This document shows positions 18,435 through 28,497 of a DNA stretch of 64,000 nt, in pieces. Numbering within the stretch: the stretch's first letter is position 1; the number at the start of each line of letters is the position of its first letter. The position numbers and the translations under genes were made by a program. The notes below the pieces were generated by a model, which searched no databases, was not told the DNA's origin, and saw only the letters and a program-made list of their open reading frames with translations. Where the stretch lies: assembly GCA_029667085.1 (NCBI GenBank), contig JARUHJ010000005.1:248001-312000 (forward strand), in the 5' to 3' direction. Origin of the DNA: Deltaproteobacteria bacterium IMCC39524 (GTDB lineage Bacteria; Desulfobacterota; Desulfuromonadia; Desulfuromonadales; BM103).

Positions 18435-19864
18435 AGCGACTCCAGTGGCAACCGATCGTCCACTAACCTGGCGGAAACAACAGGGACGATATCGATAAAG
18501 ATTTCAGCAAGCTTGGGGTTAAACTGGCTACCGCTACAGCGCCTGATTTCTGCAATCGCCTTTTCCTGGCTGAGACCCTTTCGGTATGGCCTCGAACTTG
18601 TCATGGCGTCATAAGTATCTGCCAGAGCAAGGATCTGGGCGTGCAATGGGATCTCGTCGCCACTAAGCCGGTCAGGGTAGCCTGTTCCGTCAAAACGCTC
18701 GTGGTGGTGCTTTACACCAGGAATATATTTATGCAACGAAGGTGCAAGTTCAAGGATCTGTGAGCCCAGCAATGGGTGTTGAGCGATCTCCAGAGACTCT
18801 TCCTGATCAAGGTTACACTGCTTATTGAGTACAGCGTCTCTGACATGGATCTTGCCTATGTCATGAAGCAAACACCCCATCTCCAGTTCCTTTAATTCCT
18901 CGCGGGTAAACTCAAGTCTCTCGGCGACAGCGATAGCAAAACGCGCAACACGGGCCGAATGACCATAGGTGTAATTATCCCGGGCATCGAGAGCCGCGGC
19001 CAGAATTCTTACGATATCATTATATGACGATTCCAGATCCTCTGCATAGCCCTGTAAGCTTGCTTTCTGTTGCTGGATCGTCCTTGCCATCTTGTTGAAG
19101 TTGCGAATCAACATTCCCAGTTCATTACGTGAACGAACCGGAACATCGCCAACATACTCATCTTTCTGCAGCCTTGAAACGCCGTCGGCCAAACGCTCGA
19201 TGGGGCGAGTGAAAACCATTGAAATCAGAATCGCGCCGAGCAAGGCCAGGATAGTTACAAATGTGGCGACCGTAAAAATTTGTCGGTGCGCCAAAGCCTT
19301 CGAGGCCATTAACTTACTGGCGCTGACAGCAACAACGACACTCCCCACATGCTGGTCTGCAAAATAAATCGGGCGCCTGAATTCAAAGCTATCAACCCCT
19401 TCATATTGCCCCCTAACAATGGCAACATCATGAGCCTGTGCTATCGGCTTTCCTGTCAAAGAAGGGAGTTGTTCGCCAACCCGGTCCAGTCGATCATGTG
19501 CAAGGATATTTTTTTCAAGATCCAGAATGGCGACATACACCAGCTCTTCCTGGGAGGCTTTTATCTGGGCAACGAGATTATCCATTGCCAGACGATCATT
19601 CTCCAACAGGCTGAATCCGGCGGGGACGGCAGCGGCCTGTGTGATAGCACTTCCCCGCTTGACGAGAGAATCCAGCAGGGCGGAATCCAGGATTTGCATA
19701 ACAATAAACGAGACGCTGAAAGTCGTAACTACAAGCAACGACAGAACGAACGAAACGAGACGGAAACGAATACCCCTGAAAAAATCAGCAGAGGAGCTTT
19801 CACTTTGCAACGCGCCGGAGCGCCTGGAGAATAAGGATTGAACGGCTTTAACTAATTGACGCAT
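18422..19864 (-). CDS. Membrane HAMP / HD-GYP cyclic-di-GMP phosphodiesterase
   Basis: A 480-residue protein with a first membrane helix (about 33-56), a periplasmic sensor region (about 57-193), a second helix (about 196-218), a HAMP linker (about 219-272), and a C-terminal HD-GYP domain. Catalytic signatures are intact: the HD pair in CLLHDIGKIH (334-335), HHERFDGTGYP (GYP at 395-397) and LALADTYDAMTSSRPYR. The family hydrolyses cyclic di-GMP. Coupling to a lipoprotein gene suggests that it reports on envelope or surface behaviour. The sensed ligand is unknown. Confidence 0.9.
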   Translation of the reverse strand: MRQLVKAVQSLFSRRSGALQSESSSADFFRGIRFRLVSFVLSLLVVTTFSVSFIVMQILDSALLDSLVKRGSAITQAAAVPAGFSLLENDRLAMDNLVAQIKASQEELVYVAILDLEKNILAHDRLDRVGEQLPSLTGKPIAQAHDVAIVRGQYEGVDSFEFRRPIYFADQHVGSVVVAVSASKLMASKALAHRQIFTVATFVTILALLGAILISMVFTRPIERLADGVSRLQKDEYVGDVPVRSRNELGMLIRNFNKMARTIQQQKASLQGYAEDLESSYNDIVRILAAALDARDNYTYGHSARVARFAIAVAERLEFTREELKELEMGCLLHDIGKIHVRDAVLNKQCNLDQEESLEIAQHPLLGSQILELAPSLHKYIPGVKHHHERFDGTGYPDRLSGDEIPLHAQILALADTYDAMTSSRPYRKGLSQEKAIAEIRRCSGSQFNPKLAEIFIDIVPVVSARLVDDRLPLESLCAS

Positions 19865-20195
19865 GACAGTTCAGGGCTTCCAGATACGGAGATATCCTGG
19901 GAACAACCATTCAGACCGGGAAGATAGTTTGAAGAGACAGTCTAGAAGAGAACATATCCCAGAAACCGAGACAAGCGCAACCGGGAAGTGCTCATCCCCC
20001 ATTGAATTAGTAGCTCAGGGAGCACTCGGCAAGAGACTGCACAGATAACGAGTTTTCACAAGAGACGGACCAGAGGAAAGAGAGGAAGGGCGCTTAAGTT
20101 AAAAACCATATATACAACTAGCCAAAAGCTAAAAACCCGCCTATCATTATCATCAACGAGAAAAGTCTGAATTCATTAGCAAGGAGAGTTATTAG
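19865..20195. other. Intergenic region without recognised features
   Basis: A 331-base divergent gap between the HD-GYP gene and pepA. It must hold promoters for both, but I see no convincing -35/-10 pair and no gene. AAGGAG precedes pepA by nine bases. Confidence 0.4.
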
Positions 20196-21701
20196 ATGGA
20201 CATAAAAATTCGTAAATCGTCTCCGCTACAAATAAAAACTTCATGCTTGGTCATCGGTCTCTGCGAGAAGGACTTTGCCTCACCGCTCATGAAAGAGCTT
20301 GACCAAAAACTCGGTGGACTGCTCCTCAAGGCAAAACGCAATGGCGAATTCTCTGCCAAAGAGGATGAACAGATCCTCTTTCAACCCGCAGGACATCTGC
20401 CGGCAGAGCGGGTTCTCCTCATCGGTCTTGGCCAAGCAGAAAAGATCTCCGACGAAAAGGTTCGTCGGGCAGCTGGACAGGCCGTGAATAGGGTCACAGA
20501 GAAAAAGTTCGGGCAGATGGCCTTCGCTTTACCTTTTCAGCGCGAAGAGCGCGAACAGTCCGCTCCGTTCCAGGCTTTGGCAGAAGGGCTTCTCTTAGCC
20601 AGCTACCGCTACGACTTGTTCCTCGGAGAAGAAACGAAAAAGGCTCGCAAATTGCCAAAGACCGTCACTCTGGTAATCACAGCGGAACAAGATAAAAAAA
20701 GCTGCGAGGTTGCCGTTGAAAAGGCGCGTAAAATCAGCCAGGCGGTCATACTGACGCGAGATCTCGTCAACGCTCCCGGCAACATCAAATCGCCTGAGCA
20801 CCTCGCCGAACAGGCGCAGTTTGCAGCGCAGCAGAGCACACTGAGTTGCAAAGTCCTCGGCCAGAAAGAGTTAACCGAAGAAGGTTGCGGTGCTCTTCTC
20901 GGCGTGGCCCAGGGTAGCGCACGCGAGCCGCGCCTTATTATTCTCGAGCATAAGGGCGGCCACAAAGACGAAGCACCAGTGGCCCTGGTGGGCAAGGGCG
21001 TCACCTTTGACTCAGGCGGGATCTCGTTGAAGCCGGGCGAAAAAATGGATGAGATGAAGATGGATATGGCCGGTGGGGCGGCCGTCATCGGCACCATGTT
21101 GGCCGCCTCCCTTCTGGAACTGCCGGTCAACCTGGTGGGCATCGTTCCCGCAGTTGAAAATATGCCCTCGGCAACCGCCTACAGGCCAGGAGACATCCTC
21201 ACCAGCCTCTCCGGCCAGACAATTGAAGTCCTTAACACTGACGCCGAAGGCCGCCTGATCCTCGCCGACGCCCTGACTTACGCAAAACGCTACGAGCCGA
21301 GGCTGGTCGTTGACCTGGCGACCCTGACCGGCGCCTGTATCATTGCTTTGGGCCATCAGGCGACAGCGGTTCTCGGCAACGACCAGGAACTCGTGGACGC
21401 ATTACTGGAAGCCGGCGATGATAGCGGCGAGCGACTTTGGCAGCTGCCGCTCTGGGAGGACTATGACCAGCAGATCAAGAGCGACGTGGCCGATGTAAAA
21501 AACACGGGAGGTCGTCCGGCTGGAACCATTACGGCTGCGGCCTTTCTGAAGAAGTTTGCCAAGGACTTCAACTGGGCTCACCTCGACATCGCCGGCACGG
21601 CCTGGCGCGACCAGGCAACCCCTTACACACCCAAGGGTGGCACAGGTGTCGGCGTGCGTTTACTGATCGCATTTCTAGAGAATTTGTCGAATACAAACTG
21701 A
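20196..21701 (+). CDS. pepA: Leucyl aminopeptidase (M17)
   Basis: A 501-residue cytosolic di-metal aminopeptidase. The C-terminal catalytic domain shows VGKGVTFDSGGISLKPG (metal and catalytic Lys), MDMAGGAAV, and the family hallmark NTDAEGRLILADAL. The N-terminal domain (about residues 1-170) is the usual variable regulatory part. It releases N-terminal residues from peptides. It is likely transcribed alone; the serA promoter follows within about 40 bases. Confidence 0.96.
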   Translation: MDIKIRKSSPLQIKTSCLVIGLCEKDFASPLMKELDQKLGGLLLKAKRNGEFSAKEDEQILFQPAGHLPAERVLLIGLGQAEKISDEKVRRAAGQAVNRVTEKKFGQMAFALPFQREEREQSAPFQALAEGLLLASYRYDLFLGEETKKARKLPKTVTLVITAEQDKKSCEVAVEKARKISQAVILTRDLVNAPGNIKSPEHLAEQAQFAAQQSTLSCKVLGQKELTEEGCGALLGVAQGSAREPRLIILEHKGGHKDEAPVALVGKGVTFDSGGISLKPGEKMDEMKMDMAGGAAVIGTMLAASLLELPVNLVGIVPAVENMPSATAYRPGDILTSLSGQTIEVLNTDAEGRLILADALTYAKRYEPRLVVDLATLTGACIIALGHQATAVLGNDQELVDALLEAGDDSGERLWQLPLWEDYDQQIKSDVADVKNTGGRPAGTITAAAFLKKFAKDFNWAHLDIAGTAWRDQATPYTPKGGTGVGVRLLIAFLENLSNTN

Positions 21702-21737
21702 CGTCGATTCAGTCATTTACCGCTCCAGCCTTTCACC

Positions 21738-21766
21738 TTGACAGAGGAGGGGTCGATTGCTAGGTT
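21738..21766 (+). promoter_or_regulatory. Predicted promoter upstream of serA
   Basis: TTGACA (21738-21743), a 17-base spacer ending in TGC, and TAGGTT (21761-21766). The perfect -35 and extended -10 compensate for a weak -10. It lies about 60 bases before the serA ATG. Confidence 0.5.
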
Positions 21767-21823
21767 ACTATGTTGTCTTACACTTAAGTATCCACCTCTT
21801 CCAAACAGCTATGGGTCTGCGCC

Positions 21824-23407
21824 ATGAGAGTACTCGTTTCTGACAAATTTCCCAGTGAAGGGCTACAGGTTCTCGAACAAGCCGAGGGGATAGAACTTGA
21901 CTACCAGCCAGGCCTGACGACAGAACAACTTCTGGGAGCCATTGCCGAAGTTGATGCACTGATCGTACGCAGCGGAACGGCTATCACCGAAGAGATCTTT
22001 CATGCGGCCAACAGACTGCAGGTTATTGGCCGCGCCGGTGTAGGCACCAGAAACCTCGATCTGGAAGCGGCCAACCGCAAGGGGGTCGTGGTCATGCACA
22101 CCCCGTTCGGCAGCACCACCACCACTGCCGAGCATACGATCGCCATGATCTTTGCCCTGGCCAGACAGATCCCGGCGGCCAGCCATTCAACCAAGAAGGG
22201 CGAATGGGAATCTGATCGTTTTCTCGGCATCGAGGTCGCAGGAAAAACACTCGGCGTTCTGGGCGCAGGAAAAATTGGCCGAATGGTTATTGAGCGAGCC
22301 CTTTCCCTGAAGATGAAGCCAATTGTTTACGATCCATATCTGACGGAAGGCACGGTCCGCACACTTGGTGCAGAGCAGGTCGATTTTGAAGGCTTGCTAA
22401 GCCGCTCCGACTTTTTAACCCTGCACACTCCGTACAATGCGGAAACCGCCAATATCCTCAACAATGAAACACTGGCACGCATCAAACCCGGTTGTCATGT
22501 CATCAATTGTGCAACCGGAGGCCTGATCGACGAAGCCGCCCTGGCCGAGTCAATCAAGGCAGGACGCGTCGCCGGAGCTGCGATCGACGTTTTCAGCAAA
22601 GAGCCACCGGGAGCTGACAACCCCTTACTGCAGCTTGAGCAGGTCATCTGTACGCCGCATCTACGCACCGCGACCCGCGACGCACAGGTAAATGTCACCG
22701 TACAGGTCGCCAATCAGGTGGTTGACATGCTGACCAAAGGCATCATCATCAACGCGGTTAACGTCCCCTCGATCAGCGCCGATCTGCTGGCAACATTACG
22801 TCCCCACCTGGATCTGGCCGAGCGTCTTGGCTCGTTCCTGGCACAACTCTACGGCAAGGGTCTTACAGAAGTTCGCATTGAATATGCAGGGACTGTGACC
22901 GACAACCCGACCGAGCCTTTGACCATGGCCGCCCTGAAAGGCATCCTCACGCCGATGGTCGGCTCCGAAGTTAACTACATCAACGCTCCGTTTCTGGCCA
23001 AAGAACGCTGCATTCGCGTCACCGAGACCCGCAGCCAATCGACCCGCGGCTTTTCCAGTTTGATCCGCCTCGAAGTGGTCGGCGCTGACGGCGAGAATTC
23101 TGTTTGTGGCGCCCTTTTCGGAGAAAACGACTACCGGATCGTGCGTGTTAACGGCTGTAACGTCGAGGCGCTGCCCAACGGCCACCTCCTGGTCCTTTTC
23201 AACGAGGATCATCCCGGCATCATCGGCTTTATCGGCCAACTGCTCGGTGAAGCTAAAATTAACATCGCAGGCATGAACCTGACCCGTCATTCGATCGACG
23301 GTCAGGCTGTCTCTTTGATTAATGTTGACAGTTGCATTCCAGATGAAACTCTGGAAAAATTGCGCGCCCACGAGCATATCGTCGCCGCACACCAGATTGT
23401 TTTATAA
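21824..23407 (+). CDS. serA: D-3-phosphoglycerate dehydrogenase
   Basis: A 527-residue long-form SerA that starts serine synthesis by oxidising 3-phosphoglycerate with NAD. It has the NAD loop LGVLGAGKIGRMVIERA, the catalytic region INCATGGLIDEAALAESI (Arg-to-Thr variation in the usual NCARGG motif) and TPHLRTATRDAQ, where the usual His-Leu-Gly is HLR. An intervening ASB-type domain (about 320-445) and a C-terminal ACT domain (about 452-527, NEDHPGIIGFIGQLLG) follow. The altered NCATGG and TPHLR motifs are mild departures from consensus. Confidence 0.92.
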   Translation: MRVLVSDKFPSEGLQVLEQAEGIELDYQPGLTTEQLLGAIAEVDALIVRSGTAITEEIFHAANRLQVIGRAGVGTRNLDLEAANRKGVVVMHTPFGSTTTTAEHTIAMIFALARQIPAASHSTKKGEWESDRFLGIEVAGKTLGVLGAGKIGRMVIERALSLKMKPIVYDPYLTEGTVRTLGAEQVDFEGLLSRSDFLTLHTPYNAETANILNNETLARIKPGCHVINCATGGLIDEAALAESIKAGRVAGAAIDVFSKEPPGADNPLLQLEQVICTPHLRTATRDAQVNVTVQVANQVVDMLTKGIIINAVNVPSISADLLATLRPHLDLAERLGSFLAQLYGKGLTEVRIEYAGTVTDNPTEPLTMAALKGILTPMVGSEVNYINAPFLAKERCIRVTETRSQSTRGFSSLIRLEVVGADGENSVCGALFGENDYRIVRVNGCNVEALPNGHLLVLFNEDHPGIIGFIGQLLGEAKINIAGMNLTRHSIDGQAVSLINVDSCIPDETLEKLRAHEHIVAAHQIVL

Positions 23408-23427
23408 ATTTCTAGAAGGACGTGAAA

Positions 23428-24705
23428 GTGCCTAACATCATAGAGACACGACTGCCAACCGGCGTGAAAGACTTCCTGCCGGTTAAAGCGGCCAAACTGG
23501 ACTACCTGCAAAACACTTTGCGTAGCATTTACAAGGCTTGGGGCTTCCGCCCCGTAGCTCCGGCAATCCTTGAGGACCTGGCCGTTCTTGAGCTCGGGCT
23601 GGGAAGTGATCTGCGCGCCAACACCTTTCGCTTTGATGACCGACAGACCGGCCGCCTGGTCGCCTTTCCACCAGACATCACGCCCCAGGTTGCAAGAATT
23701 GCGGCGACCCGCATGCGTGAGATGCCCTTGCCATTTCGTCTCTGCTACAACGGCCGCGTTCTAAGGCATACCGAGCAACGCCTCGGTAAGGACCGCGAAA
23801 TTTTCCAGTCCGGAGTCGAGTTGATCGGGCTCAGCGGTCCGGAAGCCGATGCGGAAATGATTGCCATGGCTGTGAAGTGCCTGCAGTCTGTCGGCGCTAC
23901 CGAGTTCACTATCGATATCGGCCAGGTCGAATTCCTGCGTGGCGTTCTGAACGACCTGCCCCTGGATGCGAGCCAGGCCCTGGCTCTGCGCACCGCGATC
24001 ACGGCAAAAGATCTTTCCGGCCTGCAGCAACTGCTCAAGACTCTGCCTCTAAACGATCAGCAACGCACTGAGCTTCTCGCTTTGCCCAGGCTTTACGGTG
24101 GCCGCGAGACTCTTGATCAGGCACGCAAGGCGATCTCCAACCCCGCTTCACAGAAGGCTCTGGATGAGCTGGAAAAAGTTCTGGAAGTCCTCACCGTGTA
24201 CGGTGTTGAAGAACATATCACTTTAGACCTTGGTGAAATGCGCGGTTTCGATTACCATAGTGGGCTGGTATTTCAGGGTTTCCTGTCTGGCTTTGGCAGA
24301 GCGGTCTGCTCCGGCGGCCGTTATGATGGCCTGACGGAACGCTACGGCTTCTCATCGCCGGCCACAGGGTTTGCTTTCAACCTGTACAACCTGCTCTTTG
24401 CTCTCGACAGGGAGCTTGACGAACGGGCAGAAGAAGGCACGGACTTCCTGCTCTTCTCCTCGGAGCAGGACAAGGCGCCGGCGCAAAGGCTCGCTGCGAC
24501 CTTGCGCGACCAGGGCTTTTCAGTCGCCCGTGACATAATCGAGCGCGGCCAGGCGGCCAGTCTCGACTATGCCAAACGCATGCATTACCGTTACCTGCTG
24601 GTGCTCGAAGCATCACAGGAAGAGCTGACCCTGATCCGAACAGCAGATGGTGAGTCGAGCAGCGTGACTCAAAACGCGATCGAATCGGGACAATTTACAA
24701 TTTAA
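23428..24705 (+). CDS. hisZ: ATP phosphoribosyltransferase regulatory subunit
   Basis: A 425-residue paralogue of histidyl-tRNA synthetase. It has the catalytic-core motifs (FRFDDRQTGRLVAFPPDIT, FRLCYNGRVLRH and DLGEMRGFDYHSGLVFQGF) but no anticodon-binding domain, as expected for HisZ, which activates short-form HisG in histidine synthesis. Two GTG codons are possible; I choose 23428 because AAGGA lies seven bases upstream, while the GTG at 23422 is only one base from it. Its hisG partner is not in the window. purA follows by 18 bases, the common hisZ-purA pairing. Confidence 0.9.
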   Translation: MPNIIETRLPTGVKDFLPVKAAKLDYLQNTLRSIYKAWGFRPVAPAILEDLAVLELGLGSDLRANTFRFDDRQTGRLVAFPPDITPQVARIAATRMREMPLPFRLCYNGRVLRHTEQRLGKDREIFQSGVELIGLSGPEADAEMIAMAVKCLQSVGATEFTIDIGQVEFLRGVLNDLPLDASQALALRTAITAKDLSGLQQLLKTLPLNDQQRTELLALPRLYGGRETLDQARKAISNPASQKALDELEKVLEVLTVYGVEEHITLDLGEMRGFDYHSGLVFQGFLSGFGRAVCSGGRYDGLTERYGFSSPATGFAFNLYNLLFALDRELDERAEEGTDFLLFSSEQDKAPAQRLAATLRDQGFSVARDIIERGQAASLDYAKRMHYRYLLVLEASQEELTLIRTADGESSSVTQNAIESGQFTI

Positions 24706-26013
<1,308 letters not shown>

Positions 26014-26145
26014 GCAAAGAGCGTCTACATAAAGGCACAAAAAACCGGACCGCATTTGAAATTCGGGGCGGCTTGACAGTATGAAAACTTTCTTTTAGCT
26101 AACTCGCCTTATCTCACGATTGCAATTTGCATATGAAGCGTCCAA

Positions 26146-26183
26146 CAAAGAAACCCCGCATTTATGAATGCGGGGTTTCTTTG
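26146..26183. terminator. Bidirectional terminator between purA and trxA
   Basis: A perfect 17-pair stem (26146-26162 with 26167-26183) with a TATG loop. It is rich in A on the left and T on the right, so it can terminate both converging transcripts. Confidence 0.88.
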
Positions 26184-26233
26184 TAGCTTGTGCACAACAA
26201 CGAGCTGGGCTCATTTGTTAAGGAGAAGAGCTC

Positions 26234-26563
26234 TTAGAGGACCTTCTTCAACAAATCTTCCAACTGATTCTTTGGTACCGCACCAACAACCTGATCAAAA
26301 ACCTCACCGTCTTTGAAGAGGATCATCGTCGGGATACCACGAACACCGAATTGCCCCGGGGTCGCAGGGTTCTCATCAACATTCAGTTTGCAGATCTTGA
26401 CCTTGCCATCATAGTCTTCGGCGACCTGGTCGACAAGCGGGCTGATCGCCTTACATGGCGCACACCAGGAGGCCCAAAAATCAACGAGGACGGGAACCGA
26501 GGATTGCTTGACTTCACTCTCAAAAGAATCATCCGTTACATGGACGACTTTATCACTGGACAT
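26234..26563 (-). CDS. trxA: Thioredoxin 1
   Basis: A 109-residue thioredoxin with the redox motif WASWCAPCK (Cys34/Cys37) and the cis-proline segment RGIPTMILF. It is a general disulfide reductase in the cytosol. Met and Ala at the usual GP in WCGPC make this a WCAPC variant, which is common in deltaproteobacteria. AAGGAG lies eight bases before the ATG. A short upstream reading frame with its own strong ribosome binding site overlaps the start. Confidence 0.95.
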   Translation of the reverse strand: MSSDKVVHVTDDSFESEVKQSSVPVLVDFWASWCAPCKAISPLVDQVAEDYDGKVKICKLNVDENPATPGQFGVRGIPTMILFKDGEVFDQVVGAVPKNQLEDLLKKVL

Positions 26564-26610
26564 AAGATTTTCTCCTTTTGAATTGGATCTTTAAAACATT
26601 CAGGTTTCAT
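26536..26610 (-). CDS. Possible 24-residue upstream ORF overlapping trxA
   Basis: An ATG at 26610 preceded by AGGAGG with six bases of spacing opens a frame of 24 residues (MKPECFKDPIQKEKILCPVI, then four more) that runs past the trxA ATG in another frame and stops inside it. The ribosome binding site is stronger than that of trxA. It may be a leader peptide or a coupling device. Coding status is unproven, since the second half is constrained by overlap. Confidence 0.35.
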   Translation of the reverse strand: MKPECFKDPIQKEKILCPVIKSSM

Positions 26611-26673
26611 AATAATCCTCCTGCTCAAAAAATCAAGGGCTTATCCTCACTCTTGCCTTGAAAGTTACAACTC

Positions 26674-26702
26674 TTGACACTTCACACCCCTCCCCCTAAG
26701 AT
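26674..26702 (+). promoter_or_regulatory. Predicted promoter of the SIS-domain gene
   Basis: TTGACA (26674-26679), a 17-base spacer and TAAGAT (26697-26702), about 28 bases before the ATG. Confidence 0.6.
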
Positions 26703-26729
26703 GACCGCAAATCTCCAGACGAGGGCGCT

Positions 26730-27305
26730 ATGACTCAGGACAAAATAAGTGCAGCAGTTGAGCAGCAGATTAGCGTGCTCGACCCTTTCCTGCTCACCCA
26801 GAAACCTCTTTTAAACAGCCTGGCCGAACACCTGGTGGCAACCTTTCACCAGGGCGGACGGCTCTTTCTTGTCGGCAGTGGGCCCTTCGGTGCTATTGCC
26901 GGGATTATCGGTCAGTCCTTTCTGCACAGACAAACCCTCGAGCGACCGGCCCTGCCAGCAATCTCCTTGAGCAACGATGCCGGACTGGCAACATTTCTGG
27001 CCAGCGATGAACAGGGCAGCCAGCTCTTCAGCCGCCAACTACGCGCCCTTGCCACGAATCAGGATACGATTCTGGTGCTCGCCGGGACCAACCTGAGCCA
27101 GGCAGACCGTGAAGCTTTAAACACCGCAAAGCAGTTAGGTTGTCGCACCATATTGATTTCCAGCGAACAGGCCGAGATCGCCGGGTCTCTGCCGAACACA
27201 AGCCTTGCACTGCCCAGCGATTCATTACCAAGGCTGCTGGAAAGCACCCTCTTTATCGGCAACCTGCTCTGCACTCTCGTAGAGGGCGAGCTTTTCGGCA
27301 CCTGA
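26730..27305 (+). CDS. SIS-domain sugar-phosphate-binding protein (GmhA-like)
   Basis: A 191-residue protein with a single SIS domain. The phosphosugar loop reads LFLVGSGPFGAIAG in place of the GNGGSA loop of true phosphoheptose isomerases, and later ILVLAGTNLSQADREAL and TILISSEQAEIAGSLP match the second and third SIS strands. The helical N-terminus resembles GmhA. Because the active-site loop differs, isomerase activity is doubtful; a regulatory or binding role is possible. It has its own promoter. Confidence 0.75.
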   Translation: MTQDKISAAVEQQISVLDPFLLTQKPLLNSLAEHLVATFHQGGRLFLVGSGPFGAIAGIIGQSFLHRQTLERPALPAISLSNDAGLATFLASDEQGSQLFSRQLRALATNQDTILVLAGTNLSQADREALNTAKQLGCRTILISSEQAEIAGSLPNTSLALPSDSLPRLLESTLFIGNLLCTLVEGELFGT

Positions 27306-27462
27306 CCCTCGCAAACACAGACCAGTTCGCCCGGGACTGCTTGCCGAGACGATATCAGCATCTCTTGCAAGGAGCAGCCCCTCGTGTTTCCGCGGGATTG
27401 ACAACTTTTTCTGCGCAGAGCCAAATGTCCTTAACAACCTCGGGCTTTTATCAACAAGAAAT

Positions 27463-27492
27463 TTGACAGACAAGTGTGAAAAATCGTATCCT
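27463..27492 (+). promoter_or_regulatory. Predicted promoter of the ccsA-hemACDB cluster
   Basis: TTGACA (27463-27468), an 18-base spacer and TATCCT (27487-27492). The gap 27306-27637 otherwise shows no gene; the implied leader is about 140 bases, with no recognised riboswitch. Confidence 0.5.
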
Positions 27493-27637
27493 CACAGGGT
27501 TTGATAAGTTTTATAAAATGGCGCTGGCAGAGACGATTGCCGGTGGTCGATTAACAGATTAACAACTTGCTGCTCCGGGTTTCTGGCAAACAGCTTATTG
27601 CCCGAAAATTCAGGACTGGTCCTCGAGACGTTTCATC

Positions 27638-28474
27638 ATGACTGCGAATCTGCTGCTATTCAAAATCACCCTGCTGGTCTACTTTGTTGCCACCATCTGC
27701 TACCTGATCGGCGTGATCTCGCGCAAGGAGGGGTTCCGGCAGTCAGCCGTCTGGATACTGATCAGTGGTTTCGGTGTGCATTGCGTCACCATCGTTGTCC
27801 GTTGGTGTTCAACCGGAGCAGTTCCGGTGGCCAGCATGCATGAGTCGTTGTCCTTTTTCGCCTGGGCGCTGGTCGGCACTTACTTGCTTTTTTATTGGCG
27901 CTATCGCACTGTGATGCTTGGAGCTTTTATTACCCCCCTGGCTCTGAGCCTGATGATCATCGGCACCAATCAGTCCGCACAAGCACCAGCGCTCAATCCG
28001 ATGCTCGATAGCTGGTGGTTTCCGGTACACGTCACTCTGGCTTTTCTCGGCCACGCGGTCTTTGCGATTGCAGCTGCCGCTGGAATCATGTATCTGCTCC
28101 AGGAGCGCATGCTGAAAAGCAAGAAATTCTCCGGTCTCTTTTACCGGCTTCCCTCCCTCGACACCCTCGATAGCATGAACTACAAATGCCTGACCTTCGG
28201 GTTCCCTCTCATGACGATGGGAATTATTTCCGGAGCCATCTGGGCCAACTCCGCCTGGGGCGGCTACTGGCGCTGGGACCCTAAAGAGACCTGGGCACTG
28301 ATCACCTGGTTCATTTACGCCGCCCTCCTGCATGGCCGGCTTACCATCGGATGGCGAGGCCGTCGGGCGGCCATCGTCGCCATCATTGGCTTCTGCTTGC
28401 TGCTCTTCACCTTCTTTGGCGTCAACATGTTCCTCTCCGGGGAACACAGCTTCCGTAACTTTACGGGGCAATAG
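27638..28474 (+). CDS. ccsA: Cytochrome c assembly protein, CcsA/ResC (HemX) family
   Basis: A 278-residue polytopic protein with about eight helices and the tryptophan-rich haem-handling motif [15 protein letters not shown], the WWD signature of the family. Conserved His residues flank it ([10 protein letters not shown] near 137, ALLHGRL near 240). It brings haem to apocytochromes c in system II biogenesis, or acts as HemX in haem-operon context. It opens the hem cluster just before hemA, an order common in Geobacter relatives. The Shine-Dalgarno is weak. Confidence 0.88.
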   Translation: MTANLLLFKITLLVYFVATICYLIGVISRKEGFRQSAVWILISGFGVHCVTIVVRWCSTGAVPVASMHESLSFFAWALVGTYLLFYWRYRTVMLGAFITPLALSLMIIGTNQSAQAPALNPMLDSWWFPVHVTLAFLGHAVFAIAAAAGIMYLLQERMLKSKKFSGLFYRLPSLDTLDSMNYKCLTFGFPLMTMGIISGAIWANSAWGGYWRWDPKETWALITWFIYAALLHGRLTIGWRGRRAAIVAIIGFCLLLFTFFGVNMFLSGEHSFRNFTGQ

Positions 28475-28497
28475 CGAAAGACGGAGAGGATAACGCC

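Noticed and set aside
27306-27637. Riboswitch in the leader of the ccsA-hem cluster
   Set aside because: No recognisable conserved core (such as cyclic-di-GMP, cobalamin or TPP motifs) was found in the leader.
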